From an uncultured Streptococcus sp. (GTDB lineage Bacteria; Bacillota; Bacilli; Lactobacillales; Streptococcaceae), in assembly GCA_934215455.1 (NCBI GenBank), contig CAKPZX010000020.1, forward strand, positions 1 to 29,411: a stretch of DNA of 29,411 nucleotides. The letters are read 5' to 3'. The notes beneath the pieces were generated by a model. The model ran no database searches, was not told where the DNA came from, and was given only the letters and a program-made list of their open reading frames with translations. Both the position numbers and the translations under genes were made by a program. This document shows positions 16,693 to 24,814 of the stretch, one piece after another. Numbering within the stretch: position 1 is the stretch's first letter; each line of letters opens with the position of its first letter.

Positions 16693-18027
16693 ATGTCTAA
16701 CACATACCATTTTATTGGAATTAAAGGAGCAGGGATGAGTGCTTTAGCCCTCATGCTTCACCAAATGGGACATACGGTTCAAGGGTCAGATGTTGAGAAG
16801 TATTACTTTACGCAACGTGGCTTGGAACAAGCAGGAATTCAAATTTATCCATTTGATGTGAAAAATTTGGAAGGCGACAAAATCCTCATTGCTGGGAATG
16901 CTTTCCGTCCAGATAACAATGTGGAAATCGCTTATGCAGATGAGCATGGTCTAACCTATAAACGCTACCATGAATTCCTTGGTGAATTTATGCGTGACTT
17001 CGTCAGCATGGGGGTTGCCGGAGCACACGGAAAAACCTCAACAACAGGGATGCTTTCTCACGTCTTATCAAATATCACTGATACCAGTTATTTGATTGGT
17101 GACGGGACAGGTCGTGGCTCTGCAGCAGCCAAATACTTTGTATTTGAATCAGATGAGTATGAACGCCATTTTATGCCTTACCATCCTGAATACAGCATCA
17201 TCACCAATATTGACTTCGACCATCCAGACTATTTCACGAGCTTAGAAGATGTCTTTAATGCCTTTAACGATTATGCTAAACAAATCAGTAAAGGACTCTT
17301 CATCTACGGAGAAGACAAAGAATTGCGTCGGATTACCTCATCAGCACCAATTTATTACTATGGTTTTGATAAGGAGACGAACGATTTCGTGGCAAGCAAC
17401 CTGCTTCGCTCAACGACAGGTTCAACCTTCAACGTTCATTTCCGTGGAGAAGACTTGGGGCAATTCCATATCCCAACATTTGGTCGTCACAACATCATGA
17501 ATGCTACAGCAGTCATTGGTTTGCTTTACATTGCAGGATTTGACTTAGATTTGGTCCGCGAGCATTTGAAGACCTTTGCTGGCGTGAAACGTCGCTTCAC
17601 TGAAAAAGTAGTCAATGGAACAGTGATCATCGATGACTTTGCGCACCATCCAACGGAAATTATTGCAACCTTGGATGCGGCCCGTCAAAAATACCCAAGC
17701 AAAGAGATTGTGGCCATTTTCCAACCACATACCTTTACACGGACCATTGCCTTGTTAGATGAATTTGCTGAAGCTTTGAATCAAGCAGATGCTGTTTACT
17801 TGGCACAGATCTATGGTTCTGCACGGGAAGTCGATCACGGCGATGTGAAAGTTGAAGATTTGGAAGCAAAAATTGTCAAACGCTCAGCGATTATTACAGC
17901 TGAGAATGTTTCTCCTCTTCTTGACCATGATAATGCAGTCTATGTCTTTATGGGAGCAGGAGATATTCAAACCTATGAATACTCATTTGAGCGTTTATTA
18001 TCTAGTTTGACACATAGTGTACAATAA
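16693..18027 (+). CDS. murC: UDP-N-acetylmuramate--L-alanine ligase MurC
   Basis: Cytoplasmic Mur ligase that adds the first peptide residue, L-Ala, to UDP-MurNAc using ATP. Signatures in the 444-residue protein are the N-terminal Rossmann start [14 protein letters not shown], the P-loop [11 protein letters not shown] (about 113-123), the central EXDE (VFESDEYER) and [10 protein letters not shown] at the start of the C-terminal domain. AAGGAG lies just before ATG. Family length is normal. A perfect 12-bp inverted repeat follows the stop. Confidence 0.98.
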   Translation: MSNTYHFIGIKGAGMSALALMLHQMGHTVQGSDVEKYYFTQRGLEQAGIQIYPFDVKNLEGDKILIAGNAFRPDNNVEIAYADEHGLTYKRYHEFLGEFMRDFVSMGVAGAHGKTSTTGMLSHVLSNITDTSYLIGDGTGRGSAAAKYFVFESDEYERHFMPYHPEYSIITNIDFDHPDYFTSLEDVFNAFNDYAKQISKGLFIYGEDKELRRITSSAPIYYYGFDKETNDFVASNLLRSTTGSTFNVHFRGEDLGQFHIPTFGRHNIMNATAVIGLLYIAGFDLDLVREHLKTFAGVKRRFTEKVVNGTVIIDDFAHHPTEIIATLDAARQKYPSKEIVAIFQPHTFTRTIALLDEFAEALNQADAVYLAQIYGSAREVDHGDVKVEDLEAKIVKRSAIITAENVSPLLDHDNAVYVFMGAGDIQTYEYSFERLLSSLTHSVQ

Positions 18028-18034
18028 GAGATGA

Positions 18035-18070
18035 TTGAGTCTGGAATCGATTGGTTCCAGACTCAAATTT
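18035..18070 (+). terminator. Inverted repeat after murC, probable weak terminator
   Basis: A perfect 12-bp stem (18035-18046 with 18055-18066) with an 8-base loop, followed only by AAATTTAT. The weak T-run suggests incomplete termination, allowing read-through into the GNAT genes, for which I see no clear promoter. Confidence 0.6.
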
Positions 18071-18108
18071 ATCTGTCCACTGAAGGAGTATGAGATGAGG
18101 AAAGCAGG

Positions 18109-18525
18109 ATGATGATTCGAACAATCACCCCAGCTGATCAAGAACAGCTACTGTTGCTAGAAGAAGAACTTCATGACAATGAAGGAAAGAAGCACAAGGA
18201 CACTCTTGAGGAAGCGCTAGGTTCGAAGGAAGCCATTTCTTTGCTTGCAGAGCAGGCGGGGGCTGCTGTGGCTTACTTGTTGGCGACAGAAGACCAGCCT
18301 TTAAAAGGAGACCTAATTGTATTGCGACTAGCAGTGAGACCAGCCTTTCAAGGTCAAGGCTATGGTTCTATTTTGATCGCGGCTTTAAAGGATCTAGCTG
18401 TTCAAAAGGAAAAGGAAGCCATTTGGATCGATTGCCCAGAAGACTTGCTATCTTATTTTTCCCAGCAAGGATTTCGAGATGAAGCTGAGTCTGATCGAGG
18501 TGTCCATATGGTTTGGGAACGATAG
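18109..18525 (+). CDS. GNAT family N-acetyltransferase
   Basis: A 138-residue Gcn5-related acetyltransferase. The acetyl-CoA binding motif A reads LAVRPAFQGQGYGSILI (about residues 67-83), and the C-terminal strand pattern YFSQQGFRDE is typical. The acceptor substrate is unknown. Tandem ATGs occur at 18109 and 18112, with GAGGAAAG upstream. It is 9 bases ahead of a second GNAT gene and lies between murC and mltG, an arrangement also known in other streptococci. The two GNATs are only distantly alike, so a recent duplication is unlikely. Confidence 0.87.
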   Translation: MMIRTITPADQEQLLLLEEELHDNEGKKHKDTLEEALGSKEAISLLAEQAGAAVAYLLATEDQPLKGDLIVLRLAVRPAFQGQGYGSILIAALKDLAVQKEKEAIWIDCPEDLLSYFSQQGFRDEAESDRGVHMVWER

Positions 18526-18534
18526 AAGGAGTAA

Positions 18535-19047
18535 ATGATGAAAGAAAAGATTCACATTAGACAGGCAGATCTGAAGGATTTGGATGCCATCGATCGCATT
18601 GAGCTTGAGAATTTCTCAGAAGAAGAAGCGATTGCGCGTGAGATTTTAAAAGATCACATTGAAAAGATTCAAACGACATTTCTTGTAGCAGAGTGCCAAG
18701 GTCAGATTTTAGGGTATTTAGAAGGACCTGTTAGACCGGAGCGCTATTTGATCGATTCCTCTTTTTCAGAGGTTGAAGATCTAAGCCAGTTAGAAAAGGG
18801 CTTTATTTCCATTACGAGTCTATCTATTGCTAAAGAAGCCCAAGGGCTAGGGGTTGGAACCCTCTTGCTTGAGGCAATGAAAGAGATTGCGATAAAGGAT
18901 AGCCGTCAAGGGATCAATTTAACCTGTCATGATTATTTGATTTCTTATTACGAAAAGCAAGGATTTACCAATGAAGGTCTTTCAGAATCCCAATATGCGG
19001 GTGAAGTTTGGTACAATCTAGTCTGGGAAAACGAAAACCTTGATTAA
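18535..19047 (+). CDS. GNAT family N-acetyltransferase
   Basis: A 170-residue acetyltransferase with motif A LSIAKEAQGLGVGTLLLEAM (about 98-117) and the C-terminal YYEKQGFTNEG. Its arrangement of the glutamine-glycine loop resembles arylalkylamine/polyamine-type GNATs, but the acceptor cannot be assigned. AAGGAG is 3 bases from the first ATG and 6 from the second (18538), so the second ATG is the likelier start. It is coupled to the preceding GNAT gene by a 9-base gap. Confidence 0.87.
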   Translation: MMKEKIHIRQADLKDLDAIDRIELENFSEEEAIAREILKDHIEKIQTTFLVAECQGQILGYLEGPVRPERYLIDSSFSEVEDLSQLEKGFISITSLSIAKEAQGLGVGTLLLEAMKEIAIKDSRQGINLTCHDYLISYYEKQGFTNEGLSESQYAGEVWYNLVWENENLD

Positions 19048-19079
19048 ATAGGTATTTTGAAGAAGAAGGGCGATTTGTA

Positions 19080-19108
19080 TTGCTTTTCTAAATCTTTTAA
19101 GATATAAT
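19080..19108 (+). promoter_or_regulatory. Promoter of mltG
   Basis: TTGCTT (19080-19085), a 17-base spacer and a perfect TATAAT (19103-19108). Transcription should begin close to the in-frame ATG at 19119, favouring the TTG start at 19140. Confidence 0.8.
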
Positions 19109-19139
19109 ATTAAGGATTATGATGAGGGAGGTCAATTAT

Positions 19140-20636
19140 TTGACTGATAAATCACAAGACAGTGAGAAGTTATTAAGCTTCAAAGAGCAGATCCTCAGAG
19201 ACTTAGAAGAGGCCAATGAGCAACTTCTAAAGATCGAAAAAGAGTATGATCTACCTGATCGAAGCATTGAAACCCCTTCTTCACTGAAAGAGGAGGAAGA
19301 AGCAACACCACCTCCAAAAGTAGAAGAATCTGCGTTGGCTCCCAAAGAAGAACCAGTGGAGCCAGAAAAGGCGACTCCTGCTGTGGAAGAAAAGAGTGAG
19401 CTTACAAAGCCTGCTCCAAAAGAACCAAGTCAGGAACCAGTAGAGGAAAGCTTATCGCGCTCTTCTCGTAACCAGCGCCAACAAAAACAAAAGAAACAAA
19501 ATAAAATCGCTAAACGAATTGTGCGGACAGTGGTCAGTCTTTTGCTGATTGTGATCGTGGCTACAGGGATCTTTGCTGTGACCTATATCCATTCAGCCGT
19601 AAAGCCGATGGATAAAAATGCAACAGAATTCGTAACGGTTGAGATTCCAGCAGGTTCAAGTAATCGTGAGATTGGCGCGATCCTTGAGAAAAAAGGACTC
19701 GTGAAAAATGGTCAGTTCTTTAACTACTATACCAAGTTCAAAAACTATAGCAATTTCAAATCTGGTTACTTCAATTTGCAAAAGAGCATGGATCTAGAAA
19801 CCATCATCCAAAAACTGCAAGAAGAGGGAACCAAAACTCCTCAGGCTCCAGTTCTTGGAAAGGTCACGATTCCAGAAGGCTATACGATCGATCAGATTGC
19901 GACGGCTATCACTACCGATGTCTCCACCAAGAAGGCAGGCAAGACTCCATTTAAGAAAGAAGATTTCTTGAAGGCTGTCCAAGACGATGCCTTTATTGAG
20001 AAGATGGTGGCCAAATATCCTAAGCTCTTGGCGAATCTGCCAAGTAAGGATTCTGGTGTTCGCTACCGTTTAGAAGGATATCTCTTCCCAGCTACTTATA
20101 ACTATGGGAAAGATACCACAGTGAAAGAGATGATCGATCAGATGCTGGCGGCAATGGATCAAAACTTAAGCCCATACTATGAAACACTTGAGAGCAAGAA
20201 CATCAATGTAAACGAAGTATTGACTCTTGCTTCCTTGGTGGAAAAAGAAGGGGCGACGGATCAGGACCGAAAAGATATCGCGAGTGTCTTCTATAACCGC
20301 TTGAACCAAGATATGCCTTTGCAAAGTAATATTGCAATTCTTTATGCAGAAGGGAAACTTGGTCAAAAGACGACCTTAAAAGAAGATGCAACGATCAATA
20401 CAGAGCTGGATTCACCTTATAATATTTATAAGAATACCGGCTTGATGCCTGGCCCAGTGGATAACCCTGGAGTATCAGCGATCGAAGCGGCGGTGAACCC
20501 AAGTAAGACAGACTACTTGTATTTTGTCGCAAATGTCGAAAATGGTGAAGTCTTCTTCGCTAAGACATACGAAGAACACAATAAAAATGTAGAAGAACAC
20601 GTCAATAGTAAATTGACACAAGCAAGTTCAAACTAG
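19140..20636 (+). CDS. mltG: Endolytic murein transglycosylase MltG
   Basis: Membrane-anchored enzyme that cleaves nascent glycan strands during peripheral peptidoglycan synthesis. In 498 residues, a cytoplasmic N-terminus begins SFKEQILRDLEE, as in pneumococcal MltG, and continues into an acidic Pro/Glu-rich stretch. A basic segment, one membrane helix (about 128-151), a LysM-like domain and the YceG catalytic domain follow. The catalytic Glu lies in ASLVEKEGA (Glu368/Glu370 region), and the NIAILYA and GLMPGPVDNPG motifs are present. TTG 19140 has GGGAGG at ideal spacing; the in-frame ATG at 19119 is only 11 bases from the -10 box and lacks a ribosome binding site. Confidence 0.95.
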   Translation: MTDKSQDSEKLLSFKEQILRDLEEANEQLLKIEKEYDLPDRSIETPSSLKEEEEATPPPKVEESALAPKEEPVEPEKATPAVEEKSELTKPAPKEPSQEPVEESLSRSSRNQRQQKQKKQNKIAKRIVRTVVSLLLIVIVATGIFAVTYIHSAVKPMDKNATEFVTVEIPAGSSNREIGAILEKKGLVKNGQFFNYYTKFKNYSNFKSGYFNLQKSMDLETIIQKLQEEGTKTPQAPVLGKVTIPEGYTIDQIATAITTDVSTKKAGKTPFKKEDFLKAVQDDAFIEKMVAKYPKLLANLPSKDSGVRYRLEGYLFPATYNYGKDTTVKEMIDQMLAAMDQNLSPYYETLESKNINVNEVLTLASLVEKEGATDQDRKDIASVFYNRLNQDMPLQSNIAILYAEGKLGQKTTLKEDATINTELDSPYNIYKNTGLMPGPVDNPGVSAIEAAVNPSKTDYLYFVANVENGEVFFAKTYEEHNKNVEEHVNSKLTQASSN

Positions 20637-20667
20637 AAAAAGCATGTGGCGCGTCCACAGCTTTTTC
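20636..20667 (+). terminator. Terminator between mltG and greA
   Basis: GAAAAAGC pairs with GCTTTTTC and, after a small internal loop, GTGG with CCAC around a CGCGT loop. The run of Ts is inside the 3' arm. It overlaps the end of mltG and may only partly stop transcription, because no strong greA promoter is visible. Confidence 0.65.
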
Positions 20668-20693
20668 ATTCAAATAATAGAAAGAGAAGAATA

Positions 20694-21176
20694 ATGGCAG
20701 AAAAAACATACCCAATGACCCTAGCAGAAAAAGAAAAATTGGAACAAGAATTAGAAGAATTGAAATTGGTCCGTCGACCTGAAGTGGTAGAACGGATCAA
20801 GATCGCTCGTTCATATGGTGACCTCTCAGAAAACTCTGAGTACGAAGCAGCAAAAGATGAACAAGCATTTGTGGAAGGTCAAATCTCTAGCTTGGAAACA
20901 AAAATCCGTTATGCGGAAATCGTCGATAGTGATGCTGTTGCAGTAGACGAAGTTGCGATCGGAAAAACTGTTACAGTCCAAGAAGTTGGCGAAACAGATG
21001 AAGAAGTATACAGCATCGTTGGTTCAGCAGGGGCAGATGCCTTTGCAGGAAAGATCTCTAACGAAAGCCCAATCGGTCACGCTTTGATTGGTAAGAAGAC
21101 AGGTGACGTTGTCACTGTTGAGACACCAGCTGGAAGTTACCAAGTGAAAATTTTGAACGTAGAAAAAACAGCGTAA
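20694..21176 (+). CDS. greA: Transcription elongation factor GreA
   Basis: Rescues backtracked RNA polymerase by stimulating transcript cleavage. The 160-residue protein has the N-terminal coiled coil (about 1-75), with the acidic tip motif [18 protein letters not shown], and a C-terminal FKBP-like domain with [14 protein letters not shown]. The open frame extends upstream to 20646, but that part overlaps the hairpin; ATG 20694 gives the standard protein start MAEKTYPMT. The ribosome binding site is modest (AGAGAAG). Confidence 0.98.
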   Translation: MAEKTYPMTLAEKEKLEQELEELKLVRRPEVVERIKIARSYGDLSENSEYEAAKDEQAFVEGQISSLETKIRYAEIVDSDAVAVDEVAIGKTVTVQEVGETDEEVYSIVGSAGADAFAGKISNESPIGHALIGKKTGDVVTVETPAGSYQVKILNVEKTA

Positions 21177-21187
21177 CTATAAAATGC

Positions 21188-21214
21188 AGGCTCTCCAAGA
21201 GGGCCTATTTTTTT
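21188..21214 (+). terminator. Intrinsic terminator of greA
   Basis: AGGCTCTC (21188-21195) pairs with GAGGGCCT (21199-21206) across CAA, followed by ATTTTTTT. It lies 11 bases after the greA stop. Confidence 0.85.
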
Positions 21215-21271
21215 GTGCTCTTAATCTCCTTGTGAGGGTGAAAATTCTACGTTGACTGACTGAACGGTATC

Positions 21272-21304
21272 AAAAAAGCACTTGAACCAAAGGGTTCAAG
21301 TGCT
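21272..21304 (-). terminator. Intrinsic terminator of yidC (minus strand)
   Basis: A perfect 12-bp stem (21277-21288 with 21293-21304) with a 4-base loop. On the minus strand it is followed by TTTTTT. It protects the convergent greA and yidC units from each other. Confidence 0.85.
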
Positions 21305-21336
21305 GCTCTATTTTCGCTAGAATTTAGTAGTTTGTA

Positions 21337-22254
21337 TTACTTTCTATTGCGTTGTTTTCCTGCATTGCGGTTGTTTTTTGGTTTGTGTTGGATTTGTGTC
21401 GTCGCAGTTGGTGTGACATCTTTTTTCACGCGGTGACTCGTCGCTTTTGGAGGATTGTTTTTGTATTCCTCAGCGACTCGTTTGCGAAGATTTGGACGAA
21501 TCAAGTAGTTGATGACAAATTGTTGGATAATTTGGATCACCCCACCGACTACCCAGTAAAGAGTCACTCCGGCTGAGGAGATCAATGAGAAGACACCGAT
21601 CATAATCGGACTCATCAGTGATGCTTTGCGCATGCTTTCCTTTTGGGTCTCATCTTCAATTCCATGAAGAGAAAGCATACTTTGGATATAGTAAAGAACT
21701 GCTACGATAGCCGTTAAGAGCAAGCTTGGTTTGCCAAGTGCAATGCCAAGGAAGCTACTATCTGCTACCCCTTTGGTGTGTTGAGCTGCAAAGAAGAGAG
21801 CAGAGAAGAATGGCATTTGGATCAAGAGTGGCAAACACCCAACTCCACCAAACATGCTGACTCCATTTTCACGTTGAGCAGCCATTAATTCCTGTTGCGC
21901 CAATAGCTTTTCTTCTTGTGTGCTAGCGTTCTTCATGCGCTCTTGGATTGGCCCAAGGATAGGTTTTAAGTAGTTCATCTTTTCAGATTGGTAGGTTGCC
22001 TTCCATGATTGGTATAAACCAAGTGGCAAGATGATTAAACGCACGATCAAGGTGACGATAATAATCCCGATCCCAAAGCCCAAGCCAAGGTTGTTGGCAA
22101 AGAATTTGATGGCTTCGCCCATCGGACGGCCAAGAAGATTCCAGATCAATCCAGTCGGATTTCCAGTTTTCCGATCGACACTCACGCATCCTGACAAGAA
22201 GACAAGCGAAGCTAGTCCCATCGATGCAAGTAATGCAAGTTTATTTTTTTTCAC
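21337..22254 (-). CDS. yidC: Membrane protein insertase YidC/OxaA, lipoprotein form
   Basis: Inserts and folds membrane proteins, alone or with SecYEG. The 305-residue protein begins with a lipoprotein signal and the lipobox LSGC (lipid-anchored Cys at 23). About five membrane segments follow, with the conserved IQMPFFSALFFAAQ region, a positively charged first cytoplasmic loop and a very basic C-terminal tail ending GKQRNRK. The basic tail is typical of the ribosome-interacting YidC2 type; I give the general symbol because streptococci carry two paralogs. The start is GTG at 22254, with AAGGA about 8 bases upstream. acyP lies 77 bases upstream on the same strand, with a separate promoter in between. 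Confidence 0.95.
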   Translation of the reverse strand: MKKNKLALLASMGLASLVFLSGCVSVDRKTGNPTGLIWNLLGRPMGEAIKFFANNLGLGFGIGIIIVTLIVRLIILPLGLYQSWKATYQSEKMNYLKPILGPIQERMKNASTQEEKLLAQQELMAAQRENGVSMFGGVGCLPLLIQMPFFSALFFAAQHTKGVADSSFLGIALGKPSLLLTAIVAVLYYIQSMLSLHGIEDETQKESMRKASLMSPIMIGVFSLISSAGVTLYWVVGGVIQIIQQFVINYLIRPNLRKRVAEEYKNNPPKATSHRVKKDVTPTATTQIQHKPKNNRNAGKQRNRK

Positions 22255-22289
22255 AAATAGTTCCTTCTTTTTTAAAATGTTACCTTTCT

Positions 22290-22318
22290 ATTCTACTGTT
22301 TTTTTGGAAAATACACAA
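22290..22318 (-). promoter_or_regulatory. Promoter of yidC
   Basis: On the minus strand, TTGTGT (22318-22313), a 17-base spacer and TAGAAT (22295-22290). It sits in the gap between acyP and yidC. Confidence 0.65.
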
Positions 22319-22331
22319 TAGTTCTCTAGTC

Positions 22332-22610
22332 TTAATTTGCAATTTTAAAGTCTGTATAGTTTTCAAAGTTTGCGAGCGTAACATCTAAATAAGTCACATG
22401 TGCAAAAGGCGTAGGACCTTTGCGAATTTCTTGGATGAATTTGGCCATTTGGCTACTAGACTCTGCCTGGGCCAGAATGCCAACCGTTCCGTCGTCATTA
22501 TTCCAGACACGGCCAGTGATCCCACCGATCTCTAAAGCAAGACTGTACACTCCCCAGCGAAAGCCAACCCCTTGAACCCGTCCTTGGGCAATCATTTTTA
22601 CCTTTTGCAT
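22332..22610 (-). CDS. Acylphosphatase
   Basis: Small enzyme hydrolysing carboxyl-phosphate bonds such as acetyl phosphate or carbamoyl phosphate. The 92-residue protein has the signature GRVQGVGFRW with catalytic Arg18 and the RVWNNDDG motif with catalytic Asn37. ATG 22610 follows a strong AAGGAGG; the open frame extends to 22649 but the extension is not family-like. It is head to head with the methyltransferase gene, 73 bases between starts. A possible minus-strand -10 (22695-22690) lies inside the methyltransferase coding region. Confidence 0.93.
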   Translation of the reverse strand: MQKVKMIAQGRVQGVGFRWGVYSLALEIGGITGRVWNNDDGTVGILAQAESSSQMAKFIQEIRKGPTPFAHVTYLDVTLANFENYTDFKIAN

Positions 22611-22668
22611 GTGCGACCTCCTTGACTCGAAGAAATCTATCTGAGGCATGATTTCTTCTTTTTCTTTG

Positions 22669-22677
22669 TGCTATAAT
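22669..22677 (+). promoter_or_regulatory. Extended -10 promoter giving a leaderless methyltransferase mRNA
   Basis: TGC-TATAAT ends at 22677 and the ATG starts at 22684, only 6 bases further on. Transcription normally starts 6-8 bases after the -10 box, so it should begin at or next to the A of the ATG. No Shine-Dalgarno is present upstream of the ATG. Confidence 0.65.
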
Positions 22678-22683
22678 AGTTCT

Positions 22684-23430
22684 ATGAATATTATAACGTC
22701 TAAATCCAATAATGTAATCAAAAATGCTAAAAAATTACATCAAAAAAAATACCGGACAGATTCTTATCTCATTGAAGGCTGGCATCTGTTTGAAGAGGCA
22801 GTAGAAAATCAAGCGAAGATTCAACAGGTCTTTGTTTTAGAAGCCTATTTAGACCGGGTAGAGAACATCCAAAAAGTCACCGTCGTGACCCCGGAGATCT
22901 TAAGTCTCTTGGCAGATTCGAAGACTCCGCAAGGGATTGTCGCAGAGATCGCTCTGGAGCAGCCAGAACTTCCGGATCAGCTACAAGGGCGCTTCCTCTA
23001 TTTGGAGGATGTACAGGATCCTGGCAATGTAGGGACTATGATTCGAACAGCAGATGCAGCAGGTTTTGATGGCGTCATGCTTTCGAAAGCCTCCGCAGAT
23101 CTATACAGTCTCAAGACCCTTCGATCCATGCAGGGCAGTCATTTTCATATTCCTATCTGGAAACTGGATCGAGAAGAACTATTGGAACGAGCTGCGCAAT
23201 CTCATCTAGCAGTTCTCGCAACGACGCTTTCAGAAGCTTCCATTGACTACCGTCAGCTTCCTCAGACCGATCAGTTTATTCTGGTTATGGGCAATGAAGG
23301 AAATGGCATCAGTCAGGAAATGGCGGCACAAGCAGACCAGCTGGTTCATATTCCCATGCCCGGTCGGGCCGAGAGTTTGAATGTTGCAGTGGCAGCAGGA
23401 ATTTTGATGTTTTCTTTAAGGAAATTTTGA
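22684..23430 (+). CDS. TrmH/SpoU-family RNA 2'-O-methyltransferase
   Basis: A 248-residue SPOUT methyltransferase predicted to modify rRNA or tRNA ribose. An N-terminal RNA-binding L30e-like domain (about 1-95, SYLIEGWHLFEEA) is followed by the knotted SPOUT domain. Its three motifs are DPGNVGTMIRTADAAGF, LVMGNEGNGIS and IPMPGRAESLNVAVAAGIL. The exact target nucleotide is not readable from sequence (YsgA/RlmB-like group). The start ATG at 22684 matches the family N-terminus MNIITSKSNN. With no ribosome binding site and a -10 box 6 bases upstream, the mRNA is probably leaderless. The further upstream open frame to 22648 crosses the promoter and is rejected. Confidence 0.93.
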   Translation: MNIITSKSNNVIKNAKKLHQKKYRTDSYLIEGWHLFEEAVENQAKIQQVFVLEAYLDRVENIQKVTVVTPEILSLLADSKTPQGIVAEIALEQPELPDQLQGRFLYLEDVQDPGNVGTMIRTADAAGFDGVMLSKASADLYSLKTLRSMQGSHFHIPIWKLDREELLERAAQSHLAVLATTLSEASIDYRQLPQTDQFILVMGNEGNGISQEMAAQADQLVHIPMPGRAESLNVAVAAGILMFSLRKF

Positions 23431-23512
23431 GAAAAAGAAGTATACTTAACCTGTAAGAAGAAGTTGATGGAGATCTTATTGGGAGAGCCTATCAACGAAA
23501 GGTGGTTATCTT

Positions 23513-24004
23513 ATGCAATATCATCGTGACAAAGAATACATGACCTATGTAGGCCATCTGATCCAGCATCCTAAGGTTCAAAAATTAGCTGACATTCCCC
23601 ACCATATTCATTCCAATCGTTTGGAGCATTCCATTCATGTTAGCTATACCAGTTATAAACTGGCTAAAAAATTTGGTTGGGATGCTAAAAGTACGGCTCG
23701 GGGTGGCCTCTTGCATGACCTCTTTTACTATGATTGGCGCGAGACCAAGTTTACGAAAAGTCACGCCTGGATCCATCCCCGCATTGCCGTGAGAAATGCG
23801 CGAAAGATTACAGATCTCAATGCCAAGGAAGAAGACATCATCATTAAACACATGTGGGGAGCTACCCTTGCTCCGCCTCGCTATAAAGAATCCTTCGTAG
23901 TGACCATGGTGGATAAATACTGGGCTGTTAAGGAAGCTTCAGAACCTTGGCGTAAAAAGATGGCTAAAAAGAGATTTTTTCATCGAAAAATGTTAAAATC
24001 GTAG
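23513..24004 (+). CDS. HD-domain phosphohydrolase family protein
   Basis: A 163-residue protein with the HD metal-binding pattern: His in RLEHSIHVSY, the HD pair in GGLLHDLFYYD, and a later His in IIKHMWG. HD proteins hydrolyse phosphate esters of nucleotides; the substrate here is unknown. The C-terminus is very basic (KKMAKKRFFHRK). AAGGTGG lies about 8 bases upstream. The 82-base leader contains a possible hairpin (GTTGAT at 23463 with ATCAAC at 23491). From memory, an HD-domain gene also accompanies the TrmH-type gene in other streptococci. Confidence 0.87.
   Translation: MQYHRDKEYMTYVGHLIQHPKVQKLADIPHHIHSNRLEHSIHVSYTSYKLAKKFGWDAKSTARGGLLHDLFYYDWRETKFTKSHAWIHPRIAVRNARKITDLNAKEEDIIIKHMWGATLAPPRYKESFVVTMVDKYWAVKEASEPWRKKMAKKRFFHRKMLKS
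23991..23999 (+). promoter_or_regulatory. Possible promoter of the Bax inhibitor-1 family gene
   Basis: Extended -10 TGT-TAAAAT lies within the last codons of the HD-domain gene, 33 bases before ATG 24033. No convincing -35 is seen, so the gene may also be read from upstream. Confidence 0.4.
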
Positions 24005-24032
24005 TAAACAAATTTGAAAGGAACTTGTTAAT

Positions 24033-24719
24033 ATGTATAATGATTCAGTAATCCAAGAACAAAGTGGATTGAATGCTTTTTATAACAAAATCTATTCATT
24101 AGTGGGGATCGGTGTAGGGATTTCAGCCCTTGTGTCTGGCCTGATGATGACAGTCTTTCAAGACTTCTTCGTACAAATCTTGACAACCGCACCAATGGTT
24201 TACTACGCAGCAGTTGTTGTAGAATTGATCTTGGTCTTTGTTGCCAGTGGGAAGGCTATTAAAAATAGCCCGTCTGCTCTTCCGATCTTCTTGATCTACT
24301 CAGCTTTGAATGGCTTTACCTTGAGCTTTATCATTGCTCGCTACATGCAAGCGACTGTCTATAAAGCTTTCTTAGTAAGTGCCTTGATGTTTATTGTCAT
24401 GGGAGCTATCGGACGCGTCGTGAAAAAAGACCTTTCAGGTATGGGACGTGCCTTGATGGGAGTCTTGATCGGTGTGATCATCGCTTCTGTTGTGAACATG
24501 TTCTTGAGAAGTTCTGGTATGGATTATATCTTGAGTATTATCTCTGTCTTCCTCTTTGCAGGCTTGACAGCTTGGGATAACCAAAAGATCCGCTATGTCT
24601 ATGATCAAACAAATGGTCAACCTGCGACAGGCTGGGCAGTAGCGATGGCTTTGGAACTTTATCTTGACTTTATCAACCTCTTTATCAGCCTTCTTCGTAT
24701 CTTCGGAAGAAACGACTAA
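24033..24719 (+). CDS. Bax inhibitor-1/YccA family membrane protein
   Basis: A 228-residue polytopic membrane protein with about seven hydrophobic segments. The BI-1 family C-terminal features are present: [15 protein letters not shown] after segment six, and a final [20 protein letters not shown]. Bacterial homologues (YetJ) act as pH-sensitive Ca2+ leak channels; whether this one does is an inference. AAAGGAAC precedes ATG. A terminator follows directly. Confidence 0.93.
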   Translation: MYNDSVIQEQSGLNAFYNKIYSLVGIGVGISALVSGLMMTVFQDFFVQILTTAPMVYYAAVVVELILVFVASGKAIKNSPSALPIFLIYSALNGFTLSFIIARYMQATVYKAFLVSALMFIVMGAIGRVVKKDLSGMGRALMGVLIGVIIASVVNMFLRSSGMDYILSIISVFLFAGLTAWDNQKIRYVYDQTNGQPATGWAVAMALELYLDFINLFISLLRIFGRND

Positions 24720-24733
24720 TCAAAGAGAGATTG

Positions 24734-24761
24734 AGCTGGGGCAGTTGCCTCGGCTTTTTTT
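24734..24761 (+). terminator. Intrinsic terminator after the Bax inhibitor-1 gene
   Basis: A stem of up to 10 bp (24734-24743 with 24746-24755, two G-T pairs; the inner A-T opens to form the loop) followed by a run of seven Ts. Contains the TGGGGCAGT motif shared with the hairpin at 6597. Confidence 0.85.
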
Positions 24762-24774
24762 GTCTTTCGACTTG

Positions 24775-24783
24775 TGCTATACT
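24775..24783 (+). promoter_or_regulatory. Promoter of lysA
   Basis: Extended -10 TGC-TATACT at 24775-24783. The -35 position falls in the T-run of the preceding terminator and is poor. The TTGTGCTATA word is the same as at the methyltransferase promoter. Confidence 0.6.
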
Positions 24784-24814
24784 AATAGTGACTAAAGAAT
24801 AGAAATGAGCGCTT

